Source of the DNA: Chitinophagales bacterium
GTDB taxonomy: Bacteria > Bacteroidota > Bacteroidia > Chitinophagales > Saprospiraceae
Assembly (NCBI GenBank): GCA_013298845.1
Contig: JAAFJN010000038.1
Coordinates: 1-50,236 of the forward strand
Direction of reading: 5' to 3'
DNA length: 50,236 bases
Under the pieces are notes generated by a model. That model was not told where the DNA came from, did no database searches, and worked only from the letters and a program-made list of their open reading frames with translations. Shown here piece by piece: positions 25,208 to 33,652 of this stretch. How positions within the stretch are numbered: position 1 is the first letter of the stretch; each line of letters starts with the position of its first letter. Made by a program: the position numbers and the translations under genes.

Positions 25208-25219
25208 GTTTTTCACTCA

Positions 25220-25705
25220 TCACTCCTTTTTCTTCACCGCCGCAAACACCAAATCCGACTCAAAACCGGCTCGAATGACCGATGCCGCTGCTTTTTGTCG
25301 GGCTTGGGGGTCATCGTGCCATTGTTGCAGTTTTTTTTGCACCAAGGTGTGCAGGGTTTCTTCGTAGGCTTCCGGGTCAATGGAATCTAAGGCGATGGCA
25401 ACGATCGCCGGAGCAATTTTGCGCATGTTTAGTTCCATTTTTATACGAATTTTGCCCCATTGATTGCTCCGAAATTTACCCCGGGCGAATATTTCGGCAA
25501 AACGCTGATCGTCGAAAAAACGGTCGTTTTTCAACACCTCAAACAGTTCATCACCCAAATCTTTGGACAATCGTAGTTCCCGGATTTTCTCCCATACTTC
25601 GCTGGAGCAGCGCTCGCGGAACAAACAAAATTGTTCCAGTTTGGACAGTGCTTCGTCGGACGTAAGGTCGGGGGCATCGGCGGGACGCGATTTTCGTTTG
25701 AACAT
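25220..25705 (-). CDS. recX: Regulatory protein RecX
   Basis: A 161-residue helical protein of the RecX family, which binds RecA filaments and limits recombinase activity. Family features visible include the first helical repeat (DEALSKLEQFCLFRERCSSEV), the central DDQRFAEIFARGKFRSNQWGK segment at about 65-85 with the following KIRIKMELNMRKI, and the third repeat near the C terminus. Length is normal for the family. recA is not in the window. It is the last gene of a leftward unit, 6 bp after the thioredoxin-like lipoprotein gene. Confidence 0.88.
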   Translation of the reverse strand: MFKRKSRPADAPDLTSDEALSKLEQFCLFRERCSSEVWEKIRELRLSKDLGDELFEVLKNDRFFDDQRFAEIFARGKFRSNQWGKIRIKMELNMRKIAPAIVAIALDSIDPEAYEETLHTLVQKKLQQWHDDPQARQKAAASVIRAGFESDLVFAAVKKKE

Positions 25706-25711
25706 GTTCGT

Positions 25712-26233
25712 TTAGTATTTATTGGCCATGTCCTGCATCCGGGTGGCGGTGGCCATACCCAGATAACGCTCCAGAACTACGCCTTGAGGATTGAGAATCA
25801 ATACGGTGGGCAGTTTTTCCACCTCGTAAATCTGGGCGATGGTTTTGCCCGTTTCCGAGTCAAAATCGGTTTTAAAATTGATAAATTTCCGATTGTACAA
25901 TTCATACACCGGGGTCTGCGTGAAAATTTCGCTTTCCATCACCTTACACGGTGCGCACCAACTGGCTTCAAAGACCACAAAAACGTTTTTTTGCAAACGT
26001 TGCGCTTCTTCCAAAACGGGCATCAGGCGGTCGCTGTCCACCCAAAGAATATTGGTAGCGTCGCTTTTTACCGGAATAGATAACCGATCGCTGACGGGAG
26101 CCACCGGAGGCGTGGGTTGGGTGTGCTGCGCTACCGGGGGTTTGGGGCGTGGTGTAGGTTTAGGTGCCGATTTAGAGCCGCTACAAGCCGCCAAAATGGC
26201 CAACCCAATGTGCATAAAAAATAGTTTTCTCAT
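25712..26233 (-). CDS. Thioredoxin-like lipoprotein
   Basis: A 173-residue lipoprotein. The lipobox LAAC puts the lipidated cysteine at 17, followed by a Pro/Lys-rich flexible linker (about 20-48). The thioredoxin fold follows, with the active site WCAPCK (Cys93 and Cys96) and the cis-proline Pro142 in EKLPTVLI. It would reduce or isomerise disulfides, or deliver electrons, at the outer leaf of the inner membrane or in the periplasm. The ATG overlaps the stop of the glycosyltransferase gene in an ATGA (26230-26233), indicating translational coupling; recX follows 6 bp later. Confidence 0.88.
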   Translation of the reverse strand: MRKLFFMHIGLAILAACSGSKSAPKPTPRPKPPVAQHTQPTPPVAPVSDRLSIPVKSDATNILWVDSDRLMPVLEEAQRLQKNVFVVFEASWCAPCKVMESEIFTQTPVYELYNRKFINFKTDFDSETGKTIAQIYEVEKLPTVLILNPQGVVLERYLGMATATRMQDMANKY

Positions 26234-26985
26234 CGTTCATTATTTGTTTTCCGAAGTTCCATTAAACGTTTGTATTTCCAATAAGTTTCTTTGGCGGTAA
26301 TGGTACAGATTGTCCAACCGGCTTGTCCGTCGCGAAAACCGCCTTTAAGTACATAATTACGAATAAATTTAGACACCGGATTTACGAGCAATTGAATAGA
26401 ATATCCCCGCTCTCCCGACTGAAGCATGGCTTTTGCGCCAATATCGGCGTATTTTCTGGCCCTTTGGCGGTGTTCGTCCACGGTGTAATAACTAAAATGT
26501 AATAAATCGCCCTCCAAATGCCCGGTGGACAAACCTTCGTCCAAAATCACTTTATCGTGCGGATTTAAACCACCCCAGGCCGCTTTTTTTCGATTAAACA
26601 GGCGCAACTTGCGGTCGGGATACCAACCCGAATGGTGAATCCATTGGCCGCAATAATTGGTCAGGCGATTCATCGTGTACCCTTCGTGTTCGCGGTTTTG
26701 GAGGCCCAAAATGGTCTGCCGCAAGGGTTCACTTAGGGCTTCATCGGCATCCAGCGAAAGTACCCAATCGTGGGTAGCCAGCGAAAGCGCGCGGTTTTTC
26801 TGCTCGATGTGCCCATCAAAACTGTGCTGAAAAAACCGCGCGCCAAACTCGGCACAAATGGCCGGTGTGGCATCGTTGGAAAAAGAGTCGAGTACTACAA
26901 TTTCGTCGGCTACTCCCCGCAACGATGCCAAACAACGGCGTATATTACGTTCTTCGTTATAAGTGATAATAACTGCTGATAACAT
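26230..26985 (-). CDS. Glycosyltransferase family 2 (LPS glucosyltransferase-like)
   Basis: A 251-residue GT-A fold enzyme. It starts with the family signature AVIITYNEERNIRRCL, has VVLDSFSNDAT for nucleotide contacts and the DxD-type metal site LSLDADE with Asp79 and Asp81. Overall layout matches WaaE/KdtX-like transferases, which add a hexose to the LPS core, including WYPDRKLRLFNRKKAAW and the late VLKGGFRDGQAG stretch. Acceptor and sugar donor are not known. It starts 6 bp after the stop of the BNR protein and overlaps the thioredoxin-like gene by 4 bp, so it is mid-operon. Confidence 0.88.
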   Translation of the reverse strand: MLSAVIITYNEERNIRRCLASLRGVADEIVVLDSFSNDATPAICAEFGARFFQHSFDGHIEQKNRALSLATHDWVLSLDADEALSEPLRQTILGLQNREHEGYTMNRLTNYCGQWIHHSGWYPDRKLRLFNRKKAAWGGLNPHDKVILDEGLSTGHLEGDLLHFSYYTVDEHRQRARKYADIGAKAMLQSGERGYSIQLLVNPVSKFIRNYVLKGGFRDGQAGWTICTITAKETYWKYKRLMELRKTNNER

Positions 26986-26991
26986 TGTATC

Positions 26992-29900
26992 TTAATTCGG
27001 TCGGCGACCGGGTGTGTACGGAGCACCACTTTTGGCAAGTACCTGCTCGATCACGTTTAGTTCGGCCCCCACGGATTTTAACGAATCCACGATGGGCTTG
27101 TGTTGTTTTACGGCGATGTCGTAATTGTTTTTGTACGTTGTTGTGGGTGCCGCCGTAACGTTCCACATACCGCCCTGAATTAACCCCACGCGGTCGTTCA
27201 GCGACGCTTTGGTTTCAAACTCCCGGCGCGCCAAAGAAGCATCTCCGTTGAGCAAAATACCAATGGCGTTGAGTTGCCCTTTTAGTTCGTTTACTTTTTT
27301 GTGCAAACCCGCCGGCGGCGTTGCAATATCGTCTAAAGCGGTCTTAATATTGTTTAGCCGATCATTTAATTCGCCAAAATAGCCATTAGTAACCGAAACC
27401 TCGCGGCGCAGGGTGGCCACTTTTTTACAAAATTCGAGGTACGCTTTTTGGTCTTCGGCGGGTAAGGTGGCGTTACCGAGGGCTTTCACCTGAAACGCAA
27501 CCGGTTCGGTGAGTTGGGTCATTTCGCCGTCTTCAAATTTGCTCATTTGCACAAAATACTTGCCCGGAATGGCCAAATGCCCCGTTTCTTCCCCGCCAAA
27601 CAACTGATCGGGCGCTGGTTTATAACGGCCCTGAACGGGTGCCGGGGTGTTGTACCGGAAATCCCAAACGAGGCGTTTTAAACCTTTGGTCGCGCCGGTT
27701 TTGAGGTGGCGAACCACGGCCCCCGCTTCGTCGGTAATGGTAAACAAAATGAAAGGCTCCGGTTGGGCATCCTCGGCGCGTAATTCGTCGGGGGTTGGGT
27801 AATACACCGGCTCTTTTTTCTCCGTTTTTTCCTTTTCAGCGGCTTTGCGTTTGGCTTTTAAGGTTTTAATATCGTCTTTTAGCCAATACGTAAATACCGC
27901 GCCCACGGGTGGATTTTCGGCGGCGTAATAACTGCTGCCCAAGTGGCCTTTGTCTCGCAAACCGAGGGGCAAATTGGGGACAAACAACAAAGCATCTTTT
28001 ACCGGAAAAATAGTCGCCGGTGCCTCCAAGGCCGCATCGTTGATGCTGCGCAAAGGGCTGTAATCGTCTAAAATGTAAAAACCACGGCCAAAAGTAGCCA
28101 AAACCAAGTCGTTTTCGCGGCGCTGAATTTCAATGTCCCGAACCGCCACGGTGGGCAACCCGGCTTTTAACGGAATCCAGTTATCGCCGCCGTCGCGGGT
28201 AAAAAACACCCCAAATTCGGTGCCACAAAACAACAAATTGCGGTCCACGTGGTCTTCGGCAATGGAATAAACGCTGCCGCGTTCGGGTAAAGTAGCGCTA
28301 ATGGAAGTCCATTTTTTACCGCCGTCGGTGGTTTTGAGCAAATACGGTTTAAAATCGCCGTAACGGTGGTGGTTAAAACACACGTAAGCCGTGTTTTTAT
28401 CAAAACGCGAAGCAATCACCTGGTGCACGTACGAACGTTCGGGTACGCCGGGCAGGTTGTCCATTTTTTCCCAATTCTGGCCGCCGTCGCGGGTCAGGTG
28501 CAGCAAACCGTCGTCAGTGCCTACCCACAGAATATTTTCATCGAGGGCACTTTCGCCAATGGAAGTGGTTTGGCCGTAAATATCGGTCGAGCCGTTTTTA
28601 GCCACGGCATCTACGCTCCATACTTTGCCCATGATTTCGAGTTTATTGCGGTCAATTCCCCGCGATAAATCCGGGCTGATGGCGCGCCAGGTATTGCCCC
28701 GGTCATCGGTGCGGAACACGATATTGGCACCGTGGTACAAACGGGTGGGCGAATGTGTCGAAATAGTTAGTGGCGCATCCCAGTTCCAACGCAAAGCCGG
28801 TTCATTTTCGCCCGCCTGCGCCTGAATAAACAGCCCTTCGCCACTTTTGCGGTCGAAACGTTGCAAACCACCGTATTGGCTTTGGGCGTAAATAATATCG
28901 GGGTTGGTGGGGTCCACCTGCGACTCAAAACCGTCGCCCACGCTGGTCACGTACCAATCGGAGTTGGGAATTCCGTTGCCGCTGGTCGTGCGCGAAGGGC
29001 CACCCAAACTCAAATTATCCTGCGTACCGCCGTGCACGTGGTAAAACGGCAATGCATTGTCGGTGGCTACTTTATAAAACTGCGTCACCGGCAAATTGTG
29101 TTTGTATTCCCACGATTTGGCGTTGTCCCAGGTTTCGTACACGCCGCCGTCGCACCCCACACGCAGGTGGTTGGTATTGGCGGGATCAATCCAAATGCAG
29201 TGATTATCAATGTGTTTGTTAATTTCACCGAGGTTGCGGACGGTTTTTCCGCCGTCGTAACTCACCTTATAATAAGTATCGGTAATAAAAATCCGTTCGG
29301 GATTTTTGGGATCGCAGGTTAGTTCCTGGTAATAGTTACCGCTGGTGGCGGTGCTGCTCATTTTTTCCCAACTGGCACCGCGATTCACGGAGCGATAAAT
29401 ACCACCGGAGCCGCCGGGGGCTTCTACCACGGCATAAACATAATCGGGGTTAACGGGCGATACGTCAATGCCAATTCGGCCCACGTCGCCGCTGGGCAAA
29501 CCTTCTATTTTGTTCCAGGTTTGGCCGCCGTCGGTGGTTTTGTACAAACCCGATTCGGGGCCACCGCCGATGTAGGTAAATACTTTGCGCTGGCGCTGGT
29601 GAAAGGCCGCGTACAACACTTTGGGGTTGCGCGGGTCCATAATCAGGTTGTTACAACCGGCGTATTGCCCCACGGATTTAACACAAGTCCAGGTTTGGCC
29701 GCCGTCGGTGGATTTGTACACGCCGCGTTCGCCGCCGTCGCTCCACACCGGGCCGTAAGCCGCTACATAAACGGTATTTGGGTCGGTAGGGTCTACCACA
29801 ACATTGGCAATGTGCTCGGAGTTTTTGAGGCCCATATTTTTCCAGGACTTACCGCCGTCGGTGGATTTATAAACGCCGTCGCCGTACGAGAGGGAGCGTT

Positions 29901-30276
29901 GGTTGTTGTTTTCGCCCGAACCCACCCAAACGGTATTGGAATTGGTGGGATCAATGACCACGCAACCGATGGAATAGGAGCCTTGCTCATCAAAAACCGG
30001 CTGATAAGTGGTACCGGCGTTGGAGGTTTTCCAAACGCCCCCGGCCGCCGAGGCCACGTAATATTCGGCGGAATTTTGGGGGTTAACCGCAAAATCGCTG
30101 ATTCGGCCCGATGTAACAGCCGGACCAATGCTGCGAAAAGAAAGTCCGTTGTACGTAGCGCTGGTTTGCGCCGCCGATTTTTTGGGAGGCGTGGTGTCTT
30201 TGTCCTTTTTTTGGGCAAAAACCGTTTGCGCCGCTATGATAAAGAGTACAGGGATGGTGAGTTTAAACAATCGCAT
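26992..30276 (-). CDS. VPS10/sortilin-type BNR propeller protein, secreted
   Basis: A 1094-residue exported protein. The ATG at 30276 (MRLFKLTI) gives a clean signal peptide ending at VFAQ; an upstream TTG in the same frame would bury it. Residues about 40-780 carry many BNR/Asp-box repeats (YKSTDGGKSWKNM, YKSTDGGQTWTCV, YKTTDGGQTWNKI, HLTRDGGQNWEKM, FFTRDGGDNWIPL), as in the VPS10/sortilin family annotated as glycosyl hydrolases. A charged helical linker and a beta domain (AVVRHLKTGATKGLKRLVWDFR) follow, then a helical C-terminal region. Unlike the other propeller proteins here it has no T9SS tail. Substrate unknown; no glycosidase catalytic residues can be assigned. It heads a leftward unit with GT2, thioredoxin-like and recX genes. 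Confidence 0.88.
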   Translation of the reverse strand: MRLFKLTIPVLFIIAAQTVFAQKKDKDTTPPKKSAAQTSATYNGLSFRSIGPAVTSGRISDFAVNPQNSAEYYVASAAGGVWKTSNAGTTYQPVFDEQGSYSIGCVVIDPTNSNTVWVGSGENNNQRSLSYGDGVYKSTDGGKSWKNMGLKNSEHIANVVVDPTDPNTVYVAAYGPVWSDGGERGVYKSTDGGQTWTCVKSVGQYAGCNNLIMDPRNPKVLYAAFHQRQRKVFTYIGGGPESGLYKTTDGGQTWNKIEGLPSGDVGRIGIDVSPVNPDYVYAVVEAPGGSGGIYRSVNRGASWEKMSSTATSGNYYQELTCDPKNPERIFITDTYYKVSYDGGKTVRNLGEINKHIDNHCIWIDPANTNHLRVGCDGGVYETWDNAKSWEYKHNLPVTQFYKVATDNALPFYHVHGGTQDNLSLGGPSRTTSGNGIPNSDWYVTSVGDGFESQVDPTNPDIIYAQSQYGGLQRFDRKSGEGLFIQAQAGENEPALRWNWDAPLTISTHSPTRLYHGANIVFRTDDRGNTWRAISPDLSRGIDRNKLEIMGKVWSVDAVAKNGSTDIYGQTTSIGESALDENILWVGTDDGLLHLTRDGGQNWEKMDNLPGVPERSYVHQVIASRFDKNTAYVCFNHHRYGDFKPYLLKTTDGGKKWTSISATLPERGSVYSIAEDHVDRNLLFCGTEFGVFFTRDGGDNWIPLKAGLPTVAVRDIEIQRRENDLVLATFGRGFYILDDYSPLRSINDAALEAPATIFPVKDALLFVPNLPLGLRDKGHLGSSYYAAENPPVGAVFTYWLKDDIKTLKAKRKAAEKEKTEKKEPVYYPTPDELRAEDAQPEPFILFTITDEAGAVVRHLKTGATKGLKRLVWDFRYNTPAPVQGRYKPAPDQLFGGEETGHLAIPGKYFVQMSKFEDGEMTQLTEPVAFQVKALGNATLPAEDQKAYLEFCKKVATLRREVSVTNGYFGELNDRLNNIKTALDDIATPPAGLHKKVNELKGQLNAIGILLNGDASLARREFETKASLNDRVGLIQGGMWNVTAAPTTTYKNNYDIAVKQHKPIVDSLKSVGAELNVIEQVLAKSGAPYTPGRRPN

Positions 30277-30418
30277 GTTGTAGAATTTTGGGTAAAAACG
30301 TAGCCGTTTTCCTTTCGGCCCCAAAAGTCATTTTTGAAGGTCCCAACCGTTGGCTAAGTTTTTACAATTTTTAAAACGCGAAAGTCCGAATTTTGTGGGA
30401 ATAGTGGCTTTTTTTGGA

Positions 30419-30437
30419 TAAAAATTGCGTTGCAATT
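30419..30437 (-). terminator. Short hairpin after the lipoprotein gene
   Basis: AATTGC/GCAATT (30423-30428 and 30432-30437) form a 6-bp stem with a 3-base loop; on the minus strand it is followed by a short T-run. It lies just after the lipoprotein stop at 30450 and could end the terC-GNAT-lipoprotein transcript. The rest of the 173-bp gap shows no clear TAnnTTTG box. Confidence 0.35.
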
Positions 30438-30449
30438 GGCAAAATGCAG

Positions 30450-31226
30450 TTATTTCATTTTATTAAAGACCAATTTATTACCCGATTCGGCCGACTCAAG
30501 GGTAAAGGCTTTTTGGGCGAGGGTAACGACCCGGTACACCTGCTGTTTCCCACCTATGTACAGTTGTAATTTTTGATACTCGCGCAGATACACCCATTGG
30601 CCCCGGGCGACATTACCTTTAATACCCAGCGTAAACCGCCCCGATGGTTCAAATACCCAAATTTGCTCTCCGGCAATTCGGTTCATTTTCAGGACAGTTG
30701 CGTACGGGATTCTTTCGTTTTGAATGTATTGCATTTTGTATTTGCCACCAAAATTCGGGATAAGCGTACTGTCAAGCGGCGGCGGCAACAAGGTAGAATC
30801 AGTGGGTGGGGTAGGTTTGCCAAAACTGATTCGTTTCAGTTCGTAGGTAATTTTGGTTTCGCGGTTATACACGGCCAGCGAATCGTTGGTGTGGTAAGTA
30901 ATATCGTAATAAAAGTAGTAATTACCGGTAATATCGAGTTTTTTATCGGCTGGTCGCCACGTATAATACGCCAAATGCGGGATAATTTCGCCGCTTTTTT
31001 TGGGCAATTCCATTTTAATAGCGCCTTTATCTTCAAAAGTCCATTTGGAACCAAACTCCAATAAAGCCATTGCTTTGGCGGGTTCCGAGACGCTTTTCGG
31101 ATCAAAAGTATTGCCCACAATCTCCCAGGTACCGGTGATGTCGAGGGGTTTCGGCGGCGGCGGCGGTCCATCGTCACAGGCCGTGAGCAGGATAAAAAAC
31201 AACGAATAAAAGTAGCAATGGCGCAT
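30450..31226 (-). CDS. Lipocalin-like lipoprotein of unknown function
   Basis: A 258-residue lipoprotein: the lipobox LLTAC gives Cys17, followed by Asp-Asp and a Pro-rich stretch (DDGPPPPPKP). Two similar beta-rich parts begin with DITGTWEIVGNTFD and FGGKYKMQYIQNE, reminiscent of lipocalin-like domains that bind small hydrophobic molecules. I do not recognise a specific family. Asp-Asp at +2/+3 would favour retention at the inner membrane by E. coli rules, but these do not transfer safely to Bacteroidota. It starts 3 bp after the GNAT stop, in one unit with terC. Confidence 0.7.
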   Translation of the reverse strand: MRHCYFYSLFFILLTACDDGPPPPPKPLDITGTWEIVGNTFDPKSVSEPAKAMALLEFGSKWTFEDKGAIKMELPKKSGEIIPHLAYYTWRPADKKLDITGNYYFYYDITYHTNDSLAVYNRETKITYELKRISFGKPTPPTDSTLLPPPLDSTLIPNFGGKYKMQYIQNERIPYATVLKMNRIAGEQIWVFEPSGRFTLGIKGNVARGQWVYLREYQKLQLYIGGKQQVYRVVTLAQKAFTLESAESGNKLVFNKMK

Positions 31227-31229
31227 GGT

Positions 31230-31709
31230 TTAAGCGGGCACCTTTTTGGCGTAAAATAACCCGCAGGAAGAGTGCCCGGTATTGCCCAATTGCCCCGGCA
31301 ACGCTGCGTATTGCATTTTTTGGTAGAGTTGGTTGGCCTCGGCCATGCGCTCAATGGTTTCCAGATAAATGGTATCGAAACCCCGTTCGGCGGCTTCTTT
31401 TTCTAATTGTACCATCAAGGCACGGCCCCAACCTTTACCCCGGCCTTCGGGCAGGAAATACATTTTTTTGAGTTCGCAGGTATGTTCATCCCCTCCGCGC
31501 AGGGGAGCGATGCCGCCGCATCCCACTACCCTACCCTCCAATTCGAGGACGAGATAAATGGAACGCGGCGTATCGTAGGCTTCAAACATGGCATCCACTT
31601 CGGGGTCTTCGATGGAAAACCCCTTGCCCACCGCGCCGTACTCGGTCATTACCGTACGAATAATGTGGGCTACTTGCGGGTTGTCGGCGGGTGTAATGGG
31701 ACGCAGCAT
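31230..31709 (-). CDS. GNAT family N-acetyltransferase
   Basis: A 159-residue GCN5-related acetyltransferase. The fold is shown by CELKKMYFLPEGRGKGWGRAL at about 77-97, the acetyl-CoA pyrophosphate loop (R/Q-x-x-G-x-G/A as GRGKGWG), and the later YLETIERMAEANQLYQKMQY. The start MLRPITPADNPQVAHI is typical. The substrate (protein, amino acid or antibiotic) cannot be read. It lies 8 bp after terC and 3 bp before the lipoprotein gene, consistent with co-transcription. Confidence 0.88.
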   Translation of the reverse strand: MLRPITPADNPQVAHIIRTVMTEYGAVGKGFSIEDPEVDAMFEAYDTPRSIYLVLELEGRVVGCGGIAPLRGGDEHTCELKKMYFLPEGRGKGWGRALMVQLEKEAAERGFDTIYLETIERMAEANQLYQKMQYAALPGQLGNTGHSSCGLFYAKKVPA

Positions 31710-31717
31710 GGGAATAT

Positions 31718-32566
31718 TTATTTAACTTGTTTTTCCTGATCCAGGAGATTTTCGTCGAGCAAACCTTTTTTCATCGCGGTTTCGCCGTAGCCGTGCAATT
31801 GCACCGGTTTGCGTTTTTTGCTCATCCGGATATTCAGCACTTCCACGAACATGGAGAAGAAAATGGCGAAATACAGGTAACCTTTGGGTACTTCACCCTC
31901 GATAAAGTGCCCCAGGTGGGCCGCTTCGGCGATGAGCGAAAAGCCAATCAGAATCAGGAACGCCAAACCCAACATTTGAATCGTGGGGTGTTCGTTGACA
32001 AATTTGCTCACCGGGCCGGAGAACAACATCATAATCAACACCGAAATCACTACGGCAATAATCATTACCCAGAGGTTATCGGCAATACCGACGGCGGTGA
32101 GGATAGAGTCGAACGAAAACACGAGGTTAATCAACGCGATTTGAACAATCGCATTGTTTAAAGCGGCTTTTCCGGTGCCCACGCTAGGGTCCGTTTCTTC
32201 CTCGTGGCCTTCCAGTTTATGGTGAATTTCTTTAGTGGCTTTGTACAGCAAAAACAAACCACCGGCCAATAGAATTAAACCTTGTCCGGTCAATCCGCCG
32301 TGAATACCGAGAAAATCAACGGTAAAGAGCGGTGCTTTCATTCCAATAATCCACGATAAACCAAAAAGCAGGACAATACGCAGCCCCATGGCAAGAATCA
32401 GACCGATATTGCGCGCTTTGGGTTGGTCTTCGGGCGGTAACTTGGCTGAAATAATGGACAAAAAGATGATATTGTCAACACCAAGTACAATTTCTAGAAA
32501 GGTAAGTGTCAGTAAACTTACCCACACCTCCGGAGAGGCAAAATCTGGCATAGAAAAGAGTAACAT
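31718..32566 (-). CDS. TerC family integral membrane protein
   Basis: A 282-residue protein with about seven to eight transmembrane helices. Family motifs are EIVLGVDNIIFLSI at about 25-38 and LINLVFSFDSILTAVG at about 145-160, each containing the conserved acidic residue (Asp31 region and Asp154 region) thought to bind metal. TerC proteins export manganese or supply Mn to secreted enzymes in characterised species. A charged cytoplasmic loop (HHKLEGHEEETD) and tail are present. No yybP-ykoY manganese riboswitch is seen in the short leader. It heads a three-gene leftward unit and has a strong promoter 41 bp upstream. Confidence 0.92.
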   Translation of the reverse strand: MLLFSMPDFASPEVWVSLLTLTFLEIVLGVDNIIFLSIISAKLPPEDQPKARNIGLILAMGLRIVLLFGLSWIIGMKAPLFTVDFLGIHGGLTGQGLILLAGGLFLLYKATKEIHHKLEGHEEETDPSVGTGKAALNNAIVQIALINLVFSFDSILTAVGIADNLWVMIIAVVISVLIMMLFSGPVSKFVNEHPTIQMLGLAFLILIGFSLIAEAAHLGHFIEGEVPKGYLYFAIFFSMFVEVLNIRMSKKRKPVQLHGYGETAMKKGLLDENLLDQEKQVK

Positions 32567-32607
32567 TTATCGTTATAAGTTAGTTTAGTTTGTTTGTTTA
32601 AAGGCCG

Positions 32608-32637
32608 CAAAACTACAACGAAAACCTGACGTGACAA
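32608..32637 (-). promoter_or_regulatory. Promoter for the terC unit
   Basis: On the minus strand TTG (32635-32637) is followed after 19 bases by TAGTTTTG (32608-32615). Both elements and spacing fit the Bacteroidota consensus. The box lies 41 bp upstream of the ATG at 32566. Confidence 0.65.
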
Positions 32638-32739
32638 TCAGGTGACGATATTTGAAGGCAAAAAAGCGATGTTTGAAGAAAAAATATCGGCTAAACGATT
32701 TAGCGGGGATTTGATTTTTATTTTCCCAAAAAGAAAAAC

Positions 32740-32747
32740 TACCTTTG
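32740..32747 (+). promoter_or_regulatory. -7 box for the 55-residue membrane protein gene
   Basis: TACCTTTG matches TAnnTTTG exactly, 27 bp before the ATG at 32775. A TTTG at 32710-32713 is 26 bases upstream, longer than the preferred spacing. Confidence 0.5.
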
Positions 32748-32774
32748 CGGCATTAATTCTAAATTGAAATAAGT

Positions 32775-32942
32775 ATGTCAGCAAGTAACGAAGAATACAA
32801 ATCCAATAAAAGCCGCGACTGGATGATCTTTGGGATATCCACGGTGGCAATGGTAGCTATTTTGTGGTTCAAACCGGAGTGGGTTTGGGTAGTTTGGCCT
32901 TTTCAACTCACGGCTTTGGCCGGTGCTATGGGCCGCTTGTAA
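32775..32942 (+). CDS. Small membrane protein, 55 residues
   Basis: A 55-residue open frame, ATG at 32775 to TAA at 32942. It has a polar, charged N terminus (MSASNEEYKSNKSRDW), a hydrophobic segment (MIFGISTVAMVAILWF), a Trp-rich turn (KPEWVWVVWPF) and a second hydrophobic segment ending in GAMGRL. The profile suggests two membrane passes. I do not recognise the family. Reasons to accept it as a gene: a perfect -7 box just upstream, codon use like its neighbours, no competing gene on either strand, and a strong terminator 40 bp after the stop. It stands alone between terC (divergent) and the TOPRIM gene (convergent). Confidence 0.7.
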   Translation: MSASNEEYKSNKSRDWMIFGISTVAMVAILWFKPEWVWVVWPFQLTALAGAMGRL

Positions 32943-32980
32943 TTGCCCGTCTCTACGGAGTACAAAATACACAACAACAA

Positions 32981-33016
32981 AAAAACGCACGTTTTCGGTC
33001 GAAAATGTGCGTTTTT
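32981..33016. terminator. Bidirectional intrinsic terminator
   Basis: A 17-bp stem (AAAAACGCACGTTTTCG with CGAAAATGTGCGTTTTT, one G-U pair) with a tiny loop and A-run/T-run flanks on both sides. It lies between the 55-residue protein gene and the convergent TOPRIM gene and should terminate transcription from both directions. Confidence 0.88.
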
Positions 33017-33025
33017 TTGTTATAA

Positions 33026-33652
33026 TCACTCAAACACCTTCGCTATCCACGCCATTAATAATTTACAATTTTCTTCTTCCACCGTCAAGTACTTTTTGGT
33101 GATGGCCAAACCCAAAGGTGTTCCGGGGTCTTCCTGCCATGCCAACCAGGTATGAATCAGAGCCTTGGGTTGATGAACTTCCTTGTACTGCTGTACTGCT
33201 TTTGCTTGCAGGGTTGCCAATATTTGCCGGGCTTCGGGCAACAGGGCATCGTTTGGGGGCACTAAAAACTGGATAAAATCTTCCAGCATTCCATTCAGGT
33301 TATTATTGGGCATCATCCAAATACCCACTTTTTGTCCCTTGTCATTTGTACCAATATACCCCGAAGCATCCAACGTTTCAGGAAATTTCACCTGTACTTT
33401 GTCCAATACTTCCTTCAATTGTTGCCAACGAGCCGCAATATCCGTATCAGCATCCACAATAATACCCAAGTTCTTGATACCAGACGCTTTTAACTGAACT
33501 GGAACTTGTTCCAATAAAGACGTTATTCCTTCGCAGTCGTGCACCAAAAAATTTTCGGGCACATTAAATTTTTGACACAATGCCCAAATAACATGCTGGT
33601 CGTCTTTACCTTCAACCAAAAGGATACCGGGCAAACTATTTTTTTTACCCAT
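33026..33652 (-). CDS. DUF3226 TOPRIM-like protein, partner of the ATPase
   Basis: A 208-residue protein with TOPRIM-type motifs: Glu14 in LLVEGKDDQHV and the DxD pair Asp67/Asp69 in IIVDADTD. Later segments GMLEDFIQFL and the tail TWLAWQEDPGTPLGLAI match DUF3226. TOPRIM domains bind Mg and cut or join nucleic acid, so this is a plausible nuclease effector. The ATG shares one base with the ATPase stop (TAATG), so translation is probably coupled. Split ATPase/TOPRIM pairs of this kind include the PARIS (AriA/AriB) defence system, in which AriB carries DUF4435; DUF3226 is a related but distinct domain. A defence role here is inference. Confidence 0.85.
   Translation of the reverse strand: MGKKNSLPGILLVEGKDDQHVIWALCQKFNVPENFLVHDCEGITSLLEQVPVQLKASGIKNLGIIVDADTDIAARWQQLKEVLDKVQVKFPETLDASGYIGTNDKGQKVGIWMMPNNNLNGMLEDFIQFLVPPNDALLPEARQILATLQAKAVQQYKEVHQPKALIHTWLAWQEDPGTPLGLAITKKYLTVEEENCKLLMAWIAKVFE

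Noticed and set aside
24861-25367. Plus-strand open frame across the MITE-like and 14-bp repeats
   Set aside because: It is made of repeat sequence with skewed composition and overlaps recX on the other strand.
32567-32607. Manganese (yybP-ykoY) riboswitch upstream of terC
   Set aside because: The leader is only about 35 bases, too short for that riboswitch, and shows none of its conserved loops.
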